Assembly (NCBI GenBank): GCA_023055505.1
Contig: JALIRH010000075.1
Span: 806,001-870,000, forward strand
Direction of reading: 5' to 3'
From: Callipepla californica brunnescens
Lineage: Eukaryota > Chordata > Aves > Galliformes > Odontophoridae
DNA length: 64,000 bases
The notes beneath the pieces were generated by a model. That model ran no database searches, had not been told where the DNA came from, and saw nothing but the letters and a program-made list of their open reading frames with translations. The position numbers and the translations under genes were made by a program. Below are positions 49,361-61,096 of the stretch, piece after piece (within the stretch, counting starts at the first letter, position 1; each line of letters opens with the position of its first letter).

Positions 49361-49948
49361 ATGCACGAACCGCTGTTAACCGCGGATTCCAATTCAATCG
49401 CATCAATCGCCTTTACTTCTGAGTTTGCCGCTAAGGAAGAAGCGAGTCAGAAGACTGCCGATCACTGTATAGCGGCTTCTCTATTCACCCGGCTGTCTTT
49501 CTATATTAAGGAATCGCGAAAAACACGTGAAAATGAGTCTGTTTCAGGAGCTGTATGAGAATGTATACTGGACATCAGTGTTAGTGAGAGGGAAATTTTA
49601 AATCCCACTACTTTTCTGCTACTGAATGCAAAGTATGTCTGCATCAGTCATTCACCTGCAAGCACGATTTCAAACTTTTCTCTGACAACTGTTGTTATCC
49701 ATTTTAGATCCTCATTGTAACACATCACTCCTCGTTTCCCTACCATACACAGTGATCGTTTTAATTCCACACAAATCCATGTGCTGTTCAGTGCTAAGGA
49801 AACAGTGTAGATGCTTAAACTACTTATAGATGTTTCCTCTACCAAATGCATCTGTATTTCCTCCTCTTACAATTGTTTCCCAATAATCTTTTCATTTGAA
49901 CCTGTAGAATGCAAATTATAAGAAGGTGCACATACCGGCACAAGCACT
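49361..49948 (+). repeat. Class D monomer, D2 tail (position 6)
   Basis: The head has ATTCCAATTC where position 3 has ATTCCGATTC. The D2 tail has GTTATCCATTTTAGATCC, the deleted form CACATCACTCC, then TTTTAATTCCACACAAATCC. It ends with AGATGCTTAAACTAC and linker J3 into A3. Confidence 0.9.
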
Positions 49949-50533
49949 ATGCACGAACCGCCGTTAACCGCGGATTCCGATTCAATCGCATCAATCGCCT
50001 TTACTTCTGAGATTGCCGCTAAGGAAGACGCGAGTCAGAAGACTGCCTTACACTCTATAGCGGCTTCTTATTCAGCCGTCTACTGTCCTAGATAAAGATC
50101 GCGGTTAGCGCATGTAAGTGACTCAGTTTCAGGAGATGTACGAGAATGTATGCTGAACCCCAAAGTTTTTGAGACGAAAAATTTAAATCCCACTTTGCTC
50201 TGCAACTGAATGCAAAGCATGTCTGCATCGGTCATTCACCTGCAAGCACGATTTCAAACTTTTCTCTGAGAAGTGTTCTTATCCATTTTAGATCAATTAT
50301 GTAACACAGTCACTCCTCGATTCCTTACTCTACAAAGTGATCGTTTTGTTTCTCCACAGAACCATATGCTGTTTAGTGCTAAGGAAACAGTGTAGATGCT
50401 TAAACTACTTATAGATGTTTCCTCTACCAAATGCATCTGAATTTAAACCTCTTACAATTCTTTCCCAATAAACTTTTTATTGGAGCTTCCTTCATGCAAA
50501 TTATTAGAAGGTGCACATACAGGCACATGCTCT
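49949..50533 (+). repeat. Class A3 monomer (position 7)
   Basis: The variable stretch ends GTCCTAGATAAAGATCGCGG TTAGCGC (a space divides the motif). It is one base shorter than other A types and has TAGATAA in place of TATATAA. The middle shares CCCCAAAGTTTTTGAG with class B, and the tail has GATCAATTATGTAAC and TTTGTTTCTCCACAG. It leaves through J2. At 584-586 bases this is the shortest class. Confidence 0.88.
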
Positions 50534-51120
50534 ATGCACGAACCGCTGTTAACCGCGGATTCCGATTCAATCGCATCAATCGCGTTTACTTTTGAGATTG
50601 CCGCTAAGAAAGACGCGAGTCAGAAGACTGCCTTACACTCTATAGCGGCTTCTTATTCAGCCGTCTACTGTCCTATATAACGATTCGTTGTTAACGCATG
50701 TAAGGGACTCAGTTTCAGGAGCTGTATGAGAACGTATGCTGAACCCCAATGTCAGTGAGACGAAAAATTTAAATCCCACTTTGCTCCGCAACTGAATACA
50801 AAGTATGTCTGCATCGGTCATTCACCTGCAAGCACGATTTCAATCTTTTCTCTGAGAAGTGTTCTTATTCATTTGAGATCCTCTATGTTACACAGTCACT
50901 CCTCGTTTCCTTACTCTACACAGTGATCGTTTTGATTCTTCACAGAACCATATGCTGTTCAGTGCTAAGGAAACAGTGTAGATACTTAAAGTACTTAGAC
51001 CTGTTTCCTCTAAAAAATGCATGTGTCATTTCAACACTTACTATTGTTTCCCAGTAAGCCTTTTCATTGGAGCTTCTATAATGCAGATTATAAGAAGGTG
51101 CACATACCGGCACATGCTCT
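50534..51120 (+). repeat. Class A1 monomer (position 8)
   Basis: The lead is J2, then TTATTAGAAGGTGCAC and ACAGGCACATGC. The variable stretch ends CGATTCGTTGTTAACGCATG. The tail has TTTCAATCTTTTCTC and TTATTCATTTGAG, then TAAAAAATGCATGTG and J1. This copy has two head changes, TTACTTTTGAG at 50587 and CTAAGAAAGACG at 50605. Confidence 0.9.
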
Positions 51121-51707
51121 ATGCACGAACCGCTGTTAACCGCGGATTCCGACTCAATCGAATCAATTGCCTTTACTTCTGAGATTGCCGCTAAGGAAGA
51201 CTCGAGACAGAGGACGGCCTTACACTCTATAGCGGCTTCTTATTCAGCCCTCTACTGTCCTATATAACGATTCGCGGTTAACGCATGTAAGGGACTCAGT
51301 TTCAGGAGCTGTACGAGAACGTATGCTGAACCCCAATGTTAGTGAGATGAAAAATTTAAATCCTACTTTGCTCTGCAACTGAATACAAAGTATGTCTGCA
51401 TCGGTCATTCACCTGCAAGCACGATTTCAAACTTTTCTCTGAGAAGTGTTCTTATCCATTTGAGATCCTCTATGTTACACAGTCACTCCTCGTTTCCTTA
51501 CTCTACACAGTGATCGTTTTGATTCCTCACAGAACCATATGCTGTTTAGTGCCAAGGAAACAGTGTAGATGCTTAAAGTAATTAGAGTTGTTTCCTCTAC
51601 CAAATGCATCTGAATTTCCACCTCTTACAATTCTTTCCCAGTAAGCCTTTTCATTGGAGCTTCTATAATGCAGATTATAAGAAGGTGCACATACCGGCAC
51701 ATGCTCT
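51121..51707 (+). repeat. Class S monomer, S1 tail (position 9)
   Basis: S monomers carry CTCGAGACAGAGGACGG where most other classes carry GCGAGTCAGAAGACTG, usually with AATCGAATCAATTGCC in the head. The S1 tail has GAGATCCTCTATG and AGTAATTAGAGTTG, then J1. The variable stretch keeps the intact CGCGGTTAAC inverted-repeat arm. Confidence 0.9.
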
Positions 51708-52293
51708 ATGCACGAACCGCTGTTAACCGCGGATTCCGATTCAATCGAATCAATTGCCTTTACTTCTGAGATTGCCGCTAAGGAAGACTCGAGACAGAGG
51801 ACGGCCTTACACTCTATAGCGGCTTCTTATTCAGCCCTCTACTGTCCTATATAACGATTCGCGGTTAACGCATGTAAGGGACTCAGTTTCAGGAGCTGTA
51901 CGAGAACGTATGCTGAACACCAATGTTAGTGAGATGAAAAATTTAAATCCCACTTTGCTCTGCAACTGAATACAAAGTATGTCTGCATCGGTCATTCACC
52001 TGCAAGCACGATTTCAAACTTTTCTCTGACAACTGTTGTTATACAATTTAGATCCTCTATGTTACACAGTCACTCCTCGTTTCCTTACTCTACACAGTGA
52101 TCGTTTTGATTCCTCACAGAACCATATGCTGTTTAGTGCCAAGGAAACAGTGTAGATGCTTAAACTACTTATAGATGTTTCCTCTACCAAATGCATCTGA
52201 ATTTCCACCTCTTAAAATTCTTTCCCAATAAACTTTTTATAGGAGCTTCCTTCATGCAAATTATTAGAAGGTGCACATACCGGCACAAGCACT
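51708..52293 (+). repeat. Class S monomer, S2 tail (position 10)
   Basis: The head matches S1. The S2 tail has GACAACTGTTGTTATAC and ACTACTTATAGATG. It leaves through the J2 variant CTTTTTATAGGAGC into A2. One private change is AACACCAATG at 51916, where most copies read AACCCCAATG. Confidence 0.88.
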
Positions 52294-52879
52294 ATGCACG
52301 AACCGCTGTTAACCGCGGATTCCGATTCAATCGCATCAATCGCCTTTACTTCTGAGATTGCCGCTAAGGAAGACGCGAGTCAGAAGACTGCCTTACACTC
52401 TATAGCGGCTTCTTATTCAGCCGTCTACTGTCCTATATAACGATTCGCGGTTTACGCATGTAAGGGACTCAGTTTCAGGAGCTGTACGAGAACGTATGCT
52501 GAACCCCAATGTTAGTGAGACGTAAAATTTAAATCCCACTTTGCTCTGCAACTGAATACAAAGTATGTCTGCATCGGTCATTCACCTGCAAGCACGATTT
52601 CAAACTTTTCTCTGACAACTGTTCTTATCCATTTTAGTTCCTCTATGTAACACAGTCACTCCTCGTTTCCTTTCCATACAGAGTGATCTTTATGATTCTT
52701 CACAGAACCATGTGCTGTTCAGTGCTAAGGAAACAGTGTAGATGCTTAAAGTACTTATAGATGTTTCCTCTACCAAATGCATCTGTATTTCCTCCTCTTA
52801 CAATTGTTTCCCAATAATATTTTCATTTGAACCTGTAGAATGCATATTATAAGAAGGTGCACATACCGGCACAAGCACT
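52294..52879 (+). repeat. Class A2 monomer (position 11, end of unit)
   Basis: It is recognised by GAGACGTAAAATTTAAAT in the middle, and usually by CGCGGTTTACGC in the variable stretch, which breaks the inverted-repeat arm found in S. The tail has TTAGTTCCTCTATG and TTTCCATACAGAG, and the linker J3 leads into class C. The linker of this copy is altered (CAATAATATTTTC, ATGCATATTATAAG). Confidence 0.88.
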
Positions 52880-55800
52880 ATGCACGAACCGCCGTTAACC
52901 GCGGATTCCGATTCAATCGCATCAATCGCCTTTACTTCTGAGATTGCCGCTAAGGAAGACGCGAGTCAGAAGACTGCCGATCATTGTTTTCGGCTTCTCT
53001 ATTCACCCGGCTGTCTTTCTATATTAAGGAATCGCGACTTTCACGTGAAAGTGACTCAGTTTCAGGAGCTGTATTAGAATGTATACTGTACCCCAGTGTT
53101 AGCGAGAGGGAAATTTTAAATCCATCTTAACTCTGCTACTGAATGCAAAGTAATTCTGCATCGGTCATTCAACTGCAAGCACGATTTCAAACTTTTCTCT
53201 GACAAGTGTTGTTATCCATTTTAGATCCTCATTGTAACACATCACTCCTCGTTTCCCTACCATACACAGTGATCGTTTTGATTCCTCACAGAACCATGTG
53301 CTGTTTAGTGCTAAGGAAACAGTGTAGATACTTAAAGTACTTAGACCTGTTTCCTCTAACAAATGCATGTGTCATTTCAACACTTACTATTGTTTCCCAG
53401 TAAGCCTTTTCATTGGAGCTTCTATAATGCAGATTATAAGAAGGTGCACATACCGGCACATGCTCTATGCACGAACCGCTGTTAACCGCGGATTCCGATT
53501 CAATCGCATCAATCGCCTTTACTTCTGAGATTGCCGCTAAGGAAGACGCGAGTCAGAAGACTGCCTTACACTCTATAGCGGCTTCACTATTCAGCCCTCT
53601 GCTGTCCTATATAACAAATCGCGAATAACGCATGTAAGGAACTCAGTTTCAGGAGCTGTACGAGAATGTATGCTGAACCCCAAAGTTTTTGAGACGAAAA
53701 ATTTAAATCCCACTTTGCTCTGCAACTGAATACAAAGTATGTCTGCATCGGTCATTCACCTGCAAGCACGATTTCAAACTTTTCTCTGAGAAGTGTTCTT
53801 ATCCATTTGAGATCCTTTATGTAACACAGTCACTCCTCGTTTCCTTTCCATACAGAGTGATCTTTATGATTCTTCACAGAACCATGTGCTGTTCAGTGCT
53901 AAGGAAACAGTGTAGATGCTTAAACTACTTATAGATGTTTCCTCTACCAAATGCATCTGTATTTCCTCCTCTTACAATTGTTTCCCAATAATCTTTTCAT
54001 TTGAACCTGTAGAATGCAAATTATAAGAAGGTGCACATACCGGCACAAGCACTATGCACGAACCGCTGTTAACCGCGGATTCCAATTCAATCGCATCAAT
54101 CGCCTTTACTTCTGAGTTTGCCGCTAAGGAAGAAGCGAGTCAGAAGACTGCCGATCACTGTATAGCGGCTTCTCTATTCACCCGGCTGTCTTTCTATATT
54201 AAGGAATCGCGAAAAACACGTGAAAATGAGTCTGTTTCAGGAGCTGTATGAGAATGTATACTGGACATCAGTGTTAGTGAGAGGGAAATTTTAAATCCCA
54301 CTACTTTTCTGCTACTGAATGCAAAGTATGTCTGCATCAGTCATTCACCTGCAAGCACGATTTCAAACTTTTCTCTGACAACTGTTGTTATACAATTTAG
54401 ATCCTCATTGTAACACAGTCAACCCTCGTTTCCTTACTCTACCCAGTGATCCTTTTGATTCTCCACAGAAACATATGCTGTCTAGTGCCAAGGAAACAGT
54501 GTAGATGCTTAAAGTACTTATAGATGTTTCCTCTACCAAATGCATCTGTATTTCCTCCTCTTACAATTGTTTCCCAAAATCTTTTCATTTGAACCTGTAG
54601 AGTGCAAATTATACGAACGTGCACATACCGGCACAAGCACTATGCACGAACCGCTGTTAACCGCGGATTCCGATTCAATCGCATCAATCGCCTTTACTTC
54701 TGAGATTGCCGGTAAGGAAGACGCGAGTCAGAAGACTGCCTTACACTCTATTGCGGCTTCTTATTCAGCCCTCTACTGTCCTATATAACGATTCGCGGTT
54801 AACGCATGTAAGGGACTCAGTTTCAGGAGCTGTACGAGAACGTATGCTGAACCCCAATGTTAGTGAGACGAAAAATTTAAATCCCACTTTGCTCTGCAAC
54901 TGAATACAAAGTATGTCTGCATCGGTCATTCACCTGCAAGCACGATTTCAAACTTTTCTCTGAGAAGTGTTCTTATCCATTTGAGATCCTCTATGTTACA
55001 CAGTCACTCCTCGTTTCCTTACTCTACACAGTGATCGTTTTGATTCCTCACAGAACCATGTGCTGTTCAGTGCTAAGGAAACAGTGTAGATACTTAAAGT
55101 ACTTAGACCTGTTTCCTCTAACAAATGCATGTGTCATTTCAACACTTACTATTGTTTCCCAGTAAGCCTTTTCATTGGAGCTTCTATAATGCAGATTATA
55201 AGAAGGTGCACATACCGGCACATGCTCTATGCACGAACCGCTGTTAACCGCGGATTCCGATTCAATCGCATCAATCGCCTTTACTTCTGAGATTGCCGCT
55301 AAGGAAGACGCGAGTCAGAAGACTGCCTTACACTCTATAGCGGCTTCACTATTCAGCCCTCTGCTGTCCTATATAACAAATCGCGAATAACGCATGTAAG
55401 GAACTCAGTTTCAGGAGCTGTACGAGAATGTATGCTGAACCCCAAAGTTTTTGAGACGAAAAATTTAAATCCCACTTTGCTCTGCAACTGAATACAAAGT
55501 ATGTCTGCATTGGTCATTCACCTGCAAGCACGATTTCAAACTTTTCTCTGACAACTGTTCTTATCCATTTTAGTTCCTCTATGTAACACAGTCACTCCTC
55601 GTTTCTTTTCCATACAGAGTGATCTTTATGATTCTTCACAGAACCATGTGCTGTTCAGTGCTAAGGAAACAGTGTAGATGCTTAAAGTACTTATAGATGT
55701 TTCCTCTACCAAATGCATCTGTATTTCCTCCTCTTACAATTCTTTCCCAAGAAACTTTTTATTGGAGCTTCCTCCATGCAAATTATAAGAAGGTGCACAT

Positions 55801-58800
55801 ACCGGCACAAGCACTATGCACGAACCGCTGTTAACCGCGGATTCCAATTCAATCGCATCAATCGCCTTTACTTCTGAGTTTGCCGCTAAGGAAGAAGCGA
55901 GTCAGAAGACTGCCGATCACTGTATAGCGGCTTCTCTATTCACCCGGCTGTCTTTCTATATTAAGGAATCGCGAAAAACACGTGAAAATGAGTCTGTTTC
56001 AGGAGCTGTATGAGAATGTATACTGGACATCAGTGTTAGTGAGAGGGAAATTTTAAATCCCACTACTTTTCTGCTACTGAATGCAAAGTATGTCTGCATC
56101 AGTCATTCACCTGCAAGCACGATTTCAAACTTTTCTCTGACAACTGTTGTTATACAATTTAGATCCTCATTGTAACACAGTCAACCCTCGTTTCCTTACT
56201 CTACCCAGTGATCCTTTTGATTCTCCACAGAAACATATGCTGTCTAGTGCCAAGGAAACAGTGTAGATGCTTAAAGTACTTATAGATGTTTCCTCTACCA
56301 AATGCATCTGTATTTCCTCCTCTTACAATTGTTTCCCAAAATCTTTTCATTTGAACCTGTAGAATGCAAATTATACGAACGTGCACATACCGGCACAAGC
56401 ACTATGCACGAACCGCTGTTAACCGCGGATTCCGATTCAATCGCATCAATCGCCTTTACTTCTGAGATTGCCGGTAAGGAAGACGCGAGTCAGAAGACTG
56501 CCTTACACTCTATTGCGGCTTCTTATTCAGCCCTCTACTGTCCTATATAACGATTCGCGGTTAACGCATGTAAGGGACTCAGTTTCAGGAGCTGTACGAG
56601 AACGTATGCTGAACCCCAATGTTAGTGAGACGAAAAATTTAAATCCCACTTTGCTCTGCAACTGAATACAAAGTATGTCTGCATCGGTCATTCACCTGCA
56701 AGCACGATTTCAAACTTTTCTCTGAGAAGTGTTCTTATCCATTTGAGATCCTCTATGTTACACAGTCACTCCTCGTTTCCTTACTCTACACAGTGATCGT
56801 TTTGATTCCTCACAGAACCATGTGCTGTTCAGTGCTAAGGAAACAGTGTAGATACTTAAAGTACTTAGACCTGTTTCCTCTAACAAATGCATGTGTCATT
56901 TCAACACTTACTATTGTTTCCCAGTAAGCCTTTTCATTGGAGCTTCTATAATGCAGATTATAAGAAGGTGCACATACCGGCACATGCTCTATGCACGAAC
57001 CGCTGTTAACCGCGGATTCCGATTCAATCGCATCAATCGCCTTTACTTCTGAGATTGCCGCTAAGGAAGACGCGAGTCAGAAGACTGCCTTACACTCTAT
57101 AGCGGCTTCACTATTCAGCCCTCTGCTGTCCTATATAACAAATCGCGAATAACGCATGTAAGGAACTCAGTTTCAGGAGCTGTACGAGAATGTATGCTGA
57201 ACCCCAAAGTTTTTGAGACGAAAAATTTAAATCCCACTTTGCTCTGCAACTGAATACAAAGTATGTCTGCATTGGTCATTCACCTGCAAGCACGATTTCA
57301 AACTTTTCTCTGACAACTGTTCTTATCCATTTTAGTTCCTCTATGTAACACAGTCACTCCTCGTTTCTTTTCCATACAGAGTGATCTTTATGATTCTTCA
57401 CAGAACCATGTGCTGTTCAGTGCTAAGGAAACAGTGTAGATGCTTAAAGTACTTATAGATGTTTCCTCTACCAAATGCATCTGTATTTCCTCCTCTTACA
57501 ATTCTTTCCCAAGAAACTTTTTATTGGAGCTTCCTCCATGCAAATTATAAGAAGGTGCACATACCGGCACAAGCACTATGCACGAACCGCTGTTAACCGC
57601 GGATTCCAATTCAATCGCATCAATCGCCTTTACTTCTGAGTTTGCCGCTAAGGAAGAAGCGAGTCAGAAGACTGCCGATCACTGTATAGCGGCTTCTCTA
57701 TTCACCCGGCTGTCTTTCTATATTAAGGAATCGCGAAAAACACGTGAAAATGAGTCTGTTTCAGGAGCTGTATGAGAATGTATACTGGACATCAGTGTTA
57801 GTGAGAGGGAAATTTTAAATCCCACTACTTTTCTGCTACTGAATGCAAAGTATGTCTGCATCAGTCATTCACCTGCAAGCACGATTTCAAACTTTTCTCT
57901 GACAACTGTTGTTATCCATTTTAGATCCTCATTGTAACACATCACTCCTCGTTTCCCTACCATACACAGTGATCGTTTTAATTCCACACAAATCCATGTG
58001 CTGTTCAGTGCTAAGGAAACAGTGTAGATGCTTAAACTACTTATAGATGTTTCCTCTACCAAATGCATCTGTATTTCCTCCTCTTACAATTGTTTCCCAA
58101 TAATCTTTTCATTTGAACCTGTAGAATGCAAATTATAAGAAGGTGCACATACCGGCACAAGCACTATGCACGAACCGCCGTTAACCGCGGATTCCGATTC
58201 AATCGCATCAATCGCCTTTACTTCTGAGATTGCCGCTAAGGAAGACGCGAGTCAGAAGACTGCCTTACACTCTATAGCGGCTTCTTATTCAGCCGTCTAC
58301 TGTCCTAGATAAAGATCGCGGTTAGCGCATGTAATGGACTCAGTTTCAGGAGATGTACGAGAATGTATGCTGAACCCCAAAGTTTTTGAGACGAAAAATT
58401 TAAATCCCACTTTGCTCTGCAACTGAATGCAAAGCATGTCTGCATCGGTCATTCACCTGCAAGCACGATTTCAAACTTTTATCTGAGAAGTGTTCTTATC
58501 CATTTTAGATCAATTATGTAACACAGTCACTCCTCGTTTCCTTACTCTACAAAGTGATCGTTTTGTTTCTCCACAGAACCATATGCTGTTTAGTGCTAAG
58601 GAAACAGTGTAGATGCTTAAACTACTTATAGATGTTTCCTCTACCAAATGCATCTGAATTTAAACCTCTTACAATTCTTTCCCAATAAACTTTTTATTGG
58701 AGCTTCCTTCATGCAAATTATTAGAAGGTGCACATACAGGCACATGCTCTATGCACGAACCGCTGTTAACCGCGGATTCCGATTCAATCGCATCAATCGC

Positions 58801-61096
58801 GTTTACTTCTGAGATTGCCGCTAAGGAAGACGCGAGTCAGAAGACTGCCTTACACTCTATAGCGGCTTCTTATTCAGCCGTCTACTGTCCTATATAACGA
58901 TTCGTTGTTAACGCATGTAAGGGACTCAGTTTCAGGAGCTGTATGAGAACGTATGCTGAACCCCAATGTCAGTGAGACGAAAAATTTAAATCCCACTTTG
59001 CTCCGCAACTGAATACAAAGTATGTCTGCATCGGTCATTCACCTGCAAGCACGATTTCAATCTTTTCTCTGAGAAGTGTTCTTATTCATTTGAGATCCTC
59101 TATGTTACACAGTCACTCCTCGTTTCCTAACTCTACACAGTGATCGTTTTGATTCTTCACAGAACCATATGCTGTTCAGTGCTAAGGAAACAGTGTAGAT
59201 ACTTAAAGTACTTAGACCTGTTTCCTCTAAAAAATGCATGTGTCATTTCAACACTTACTATTGTTTCCCAGTAAGCCTTTTCATTGGAGCTTCTATAATG
59301 CAGATTATAAGAAGGTGCACATACCGGCACATGCTCTATGCACGAACCGCTGTTAACCGCGGATTCCGACTCAATCGAATCAATTGCCTTTACTTCTGAG
59401 ATTGCCGGTAAGGAAGACTCGAGACAGAGGACGGCCTTACACTCTATAGCGGCTTCTTATTCAGCCGTCTACTGTCCTATATAACGATTCGCGGTTAACG
59501 CATGTAAGGGACTCAGTTTCAGGAGCTGTACGAGAACGTATGCTGAACCCCAATGTTAGTGAGATGAAAAATTTAAATTCGACTTTGCTCTGCAACTGAA
59601 TACAAAGTATGTCTGCATCGGTCATTCACCTGCAAGCACGATTTCAAACTTTTCTCTGAGAAGTGTTCTTATCCATTTGAGATCCTCTATGTTACACAGT
59701 CACTCCTCGTTTCCTTACTCTACACAGTGATCGTTTTGATTCCTCACAGAACCATATGCTGTTTAGTGCCAAGGAAACAGTGTAGATGCTTAAACATCTT
59801 ATAGATGTTTCCTCTACCAAATGCATCTGAATTTCCACCTCTTACAATTCTTTCCCAGTAAGCCTTTTCATTGGAGCTTCTATAATGCAGATTATAAGAA
59901 GGTGCACATACCGGCACATGCTCTATGCACGAACCGCTGTTAACCGCGGATTCCGATTCAATCGAATCAATTGCCTTTACTTCTGAGATTGCCGCTACGG
60001 AAGACTCGAGACAGAGGACGGCCTTACACTCTATAGCGGCTTCTTATTCAGCCCTCTACTGTCATATATAACGATTCGCGGTTAACGCATGTAAGGGACT
60101 CAGTTTCAGGAGCTGTACGAGAACGTATGCTGAACCCCAATGTTAGTGAGATGAAAAATTTAAATCCCACTTTGCTCTGCAACTGAATACAAAGTATGTC
60201 TGCATCGGTCATTCACCTGCAAGCACGATTTCAAACTTTTCTCTGACAACTGTTGTTATACAATTTAGATCCTCTATGTTACACAGTCACTCCTCGTTTC
60301 CTTACTCTACACAGTGATAGTTTGGATTCCTCACAGAACCATATGCTGTTTAGTGCCAAGGAAACAGTGTAGATGCTTAAACTACTTATAGATGTTTCCT
60401 CTACCAAATGCATCTGAATTTCCACCTCTTAAAATTCTTTCCCAATAAACTTTTTATAGGAGCTTCCTTCATGCAAATTATTAGAAGGTGCACATACCGG
60501 CACAAGCACTATGCACGAACCGCTGTTAACCGCGGATTCCGATTCAATCGCATCAATCGCCTTTACTTCTGAGATTGCCGCTAAGGAAGACGCGAGTCAG
60601 AAGACTGCCTTACACTCTATAGCGGCTTCTTATTCAGCCGTCTACTGTCCTATATAACGATTCGCGGTTTACGCATGTAAGGGACTCAGTTTCAGGAGCT
60701 GTACGAGAACGTATGCTGAACCCCAATGTTAGTGAGACGTAAAATTTAAATCCCACTTTGCTCTGCAACTGAATACAAAGTATGTCTGCATCGGTCATTC
60801 ACCTGCAAGCACGATTTCAAACTTTTCTCTGACAACTGTTCTTATCCATTTTAGTTCCTCTATGTAACACAGTCACTCCTCGTTTCCTTTCCATACAGAG
60901 TGATCTTTATGATTCTTCACAGAACCATGTGCTGTTCATTGCTAAGGAAACAGTGTAGATGCTTAAAGTACTTATAGATGTTTCCTCTACCAAATGCATC
61001 TGTATTTCCTCCTCTTACAATTGTTTCCCAATAATCTTTTCATTTGAACCTGTAGAATGCAAATTATAAGAAGGTGCACATACCGGCACAAGCACT
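52880..61096. repeat. HOR unit, 14-mer: canonical order with an extra three-monomer block
   Basis: Monomer starts: 52880 C, 53467 B, 54054 D, 54642 A4, 55229 B, 55816 D, 56404 A4, 56991 B, 57578 D, 58166 A3, 58751 A1, 59338 S, 59925 S, 60511 A2. Its length of 8,217 bases equals the canonical 6,455 plus 1,762. Removing one A4-B-D trimer restores the canonical order exactly. Confidence 0.93.
54642..58165. repeat. Tandem duplication of the A4-B-D trimer (1,762-bp period)
   Basis: A4-B-D occurs at 54642-56403 and again at 56404-58165. Both B monomers have the uncommon CGTTTCTTTTCC (55605, 57367). The D at 55816 has a D1 tail and J5 like the D at 54054, while the D at 57578 has a D2 tail and J3. 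The exchange therefore lay within a D monomer, joining D1-tailed and D2-tailed positions. Confidence 0.9.

Larger units (their letters stand above)
46425..52879. repeat. Canonical HOR unit, 11-mer: C-B-D-A4-B-D-A3-A1-S-S-A2
   Basis: This 6,455-base unit is the reference I used, because units to its left and right are simplest to describe as gains or losses relative to it. Each monomer is annotated separately. The repeated classes differ by tail (B1/B2, D1/D2, S1/S2), so all 11 positions can be told apart. The run to the right repeats it at an offset of 6,455 bases up to the A4 monomer, and at 8,217 after the trimer insertion. Confidence 0.93.
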
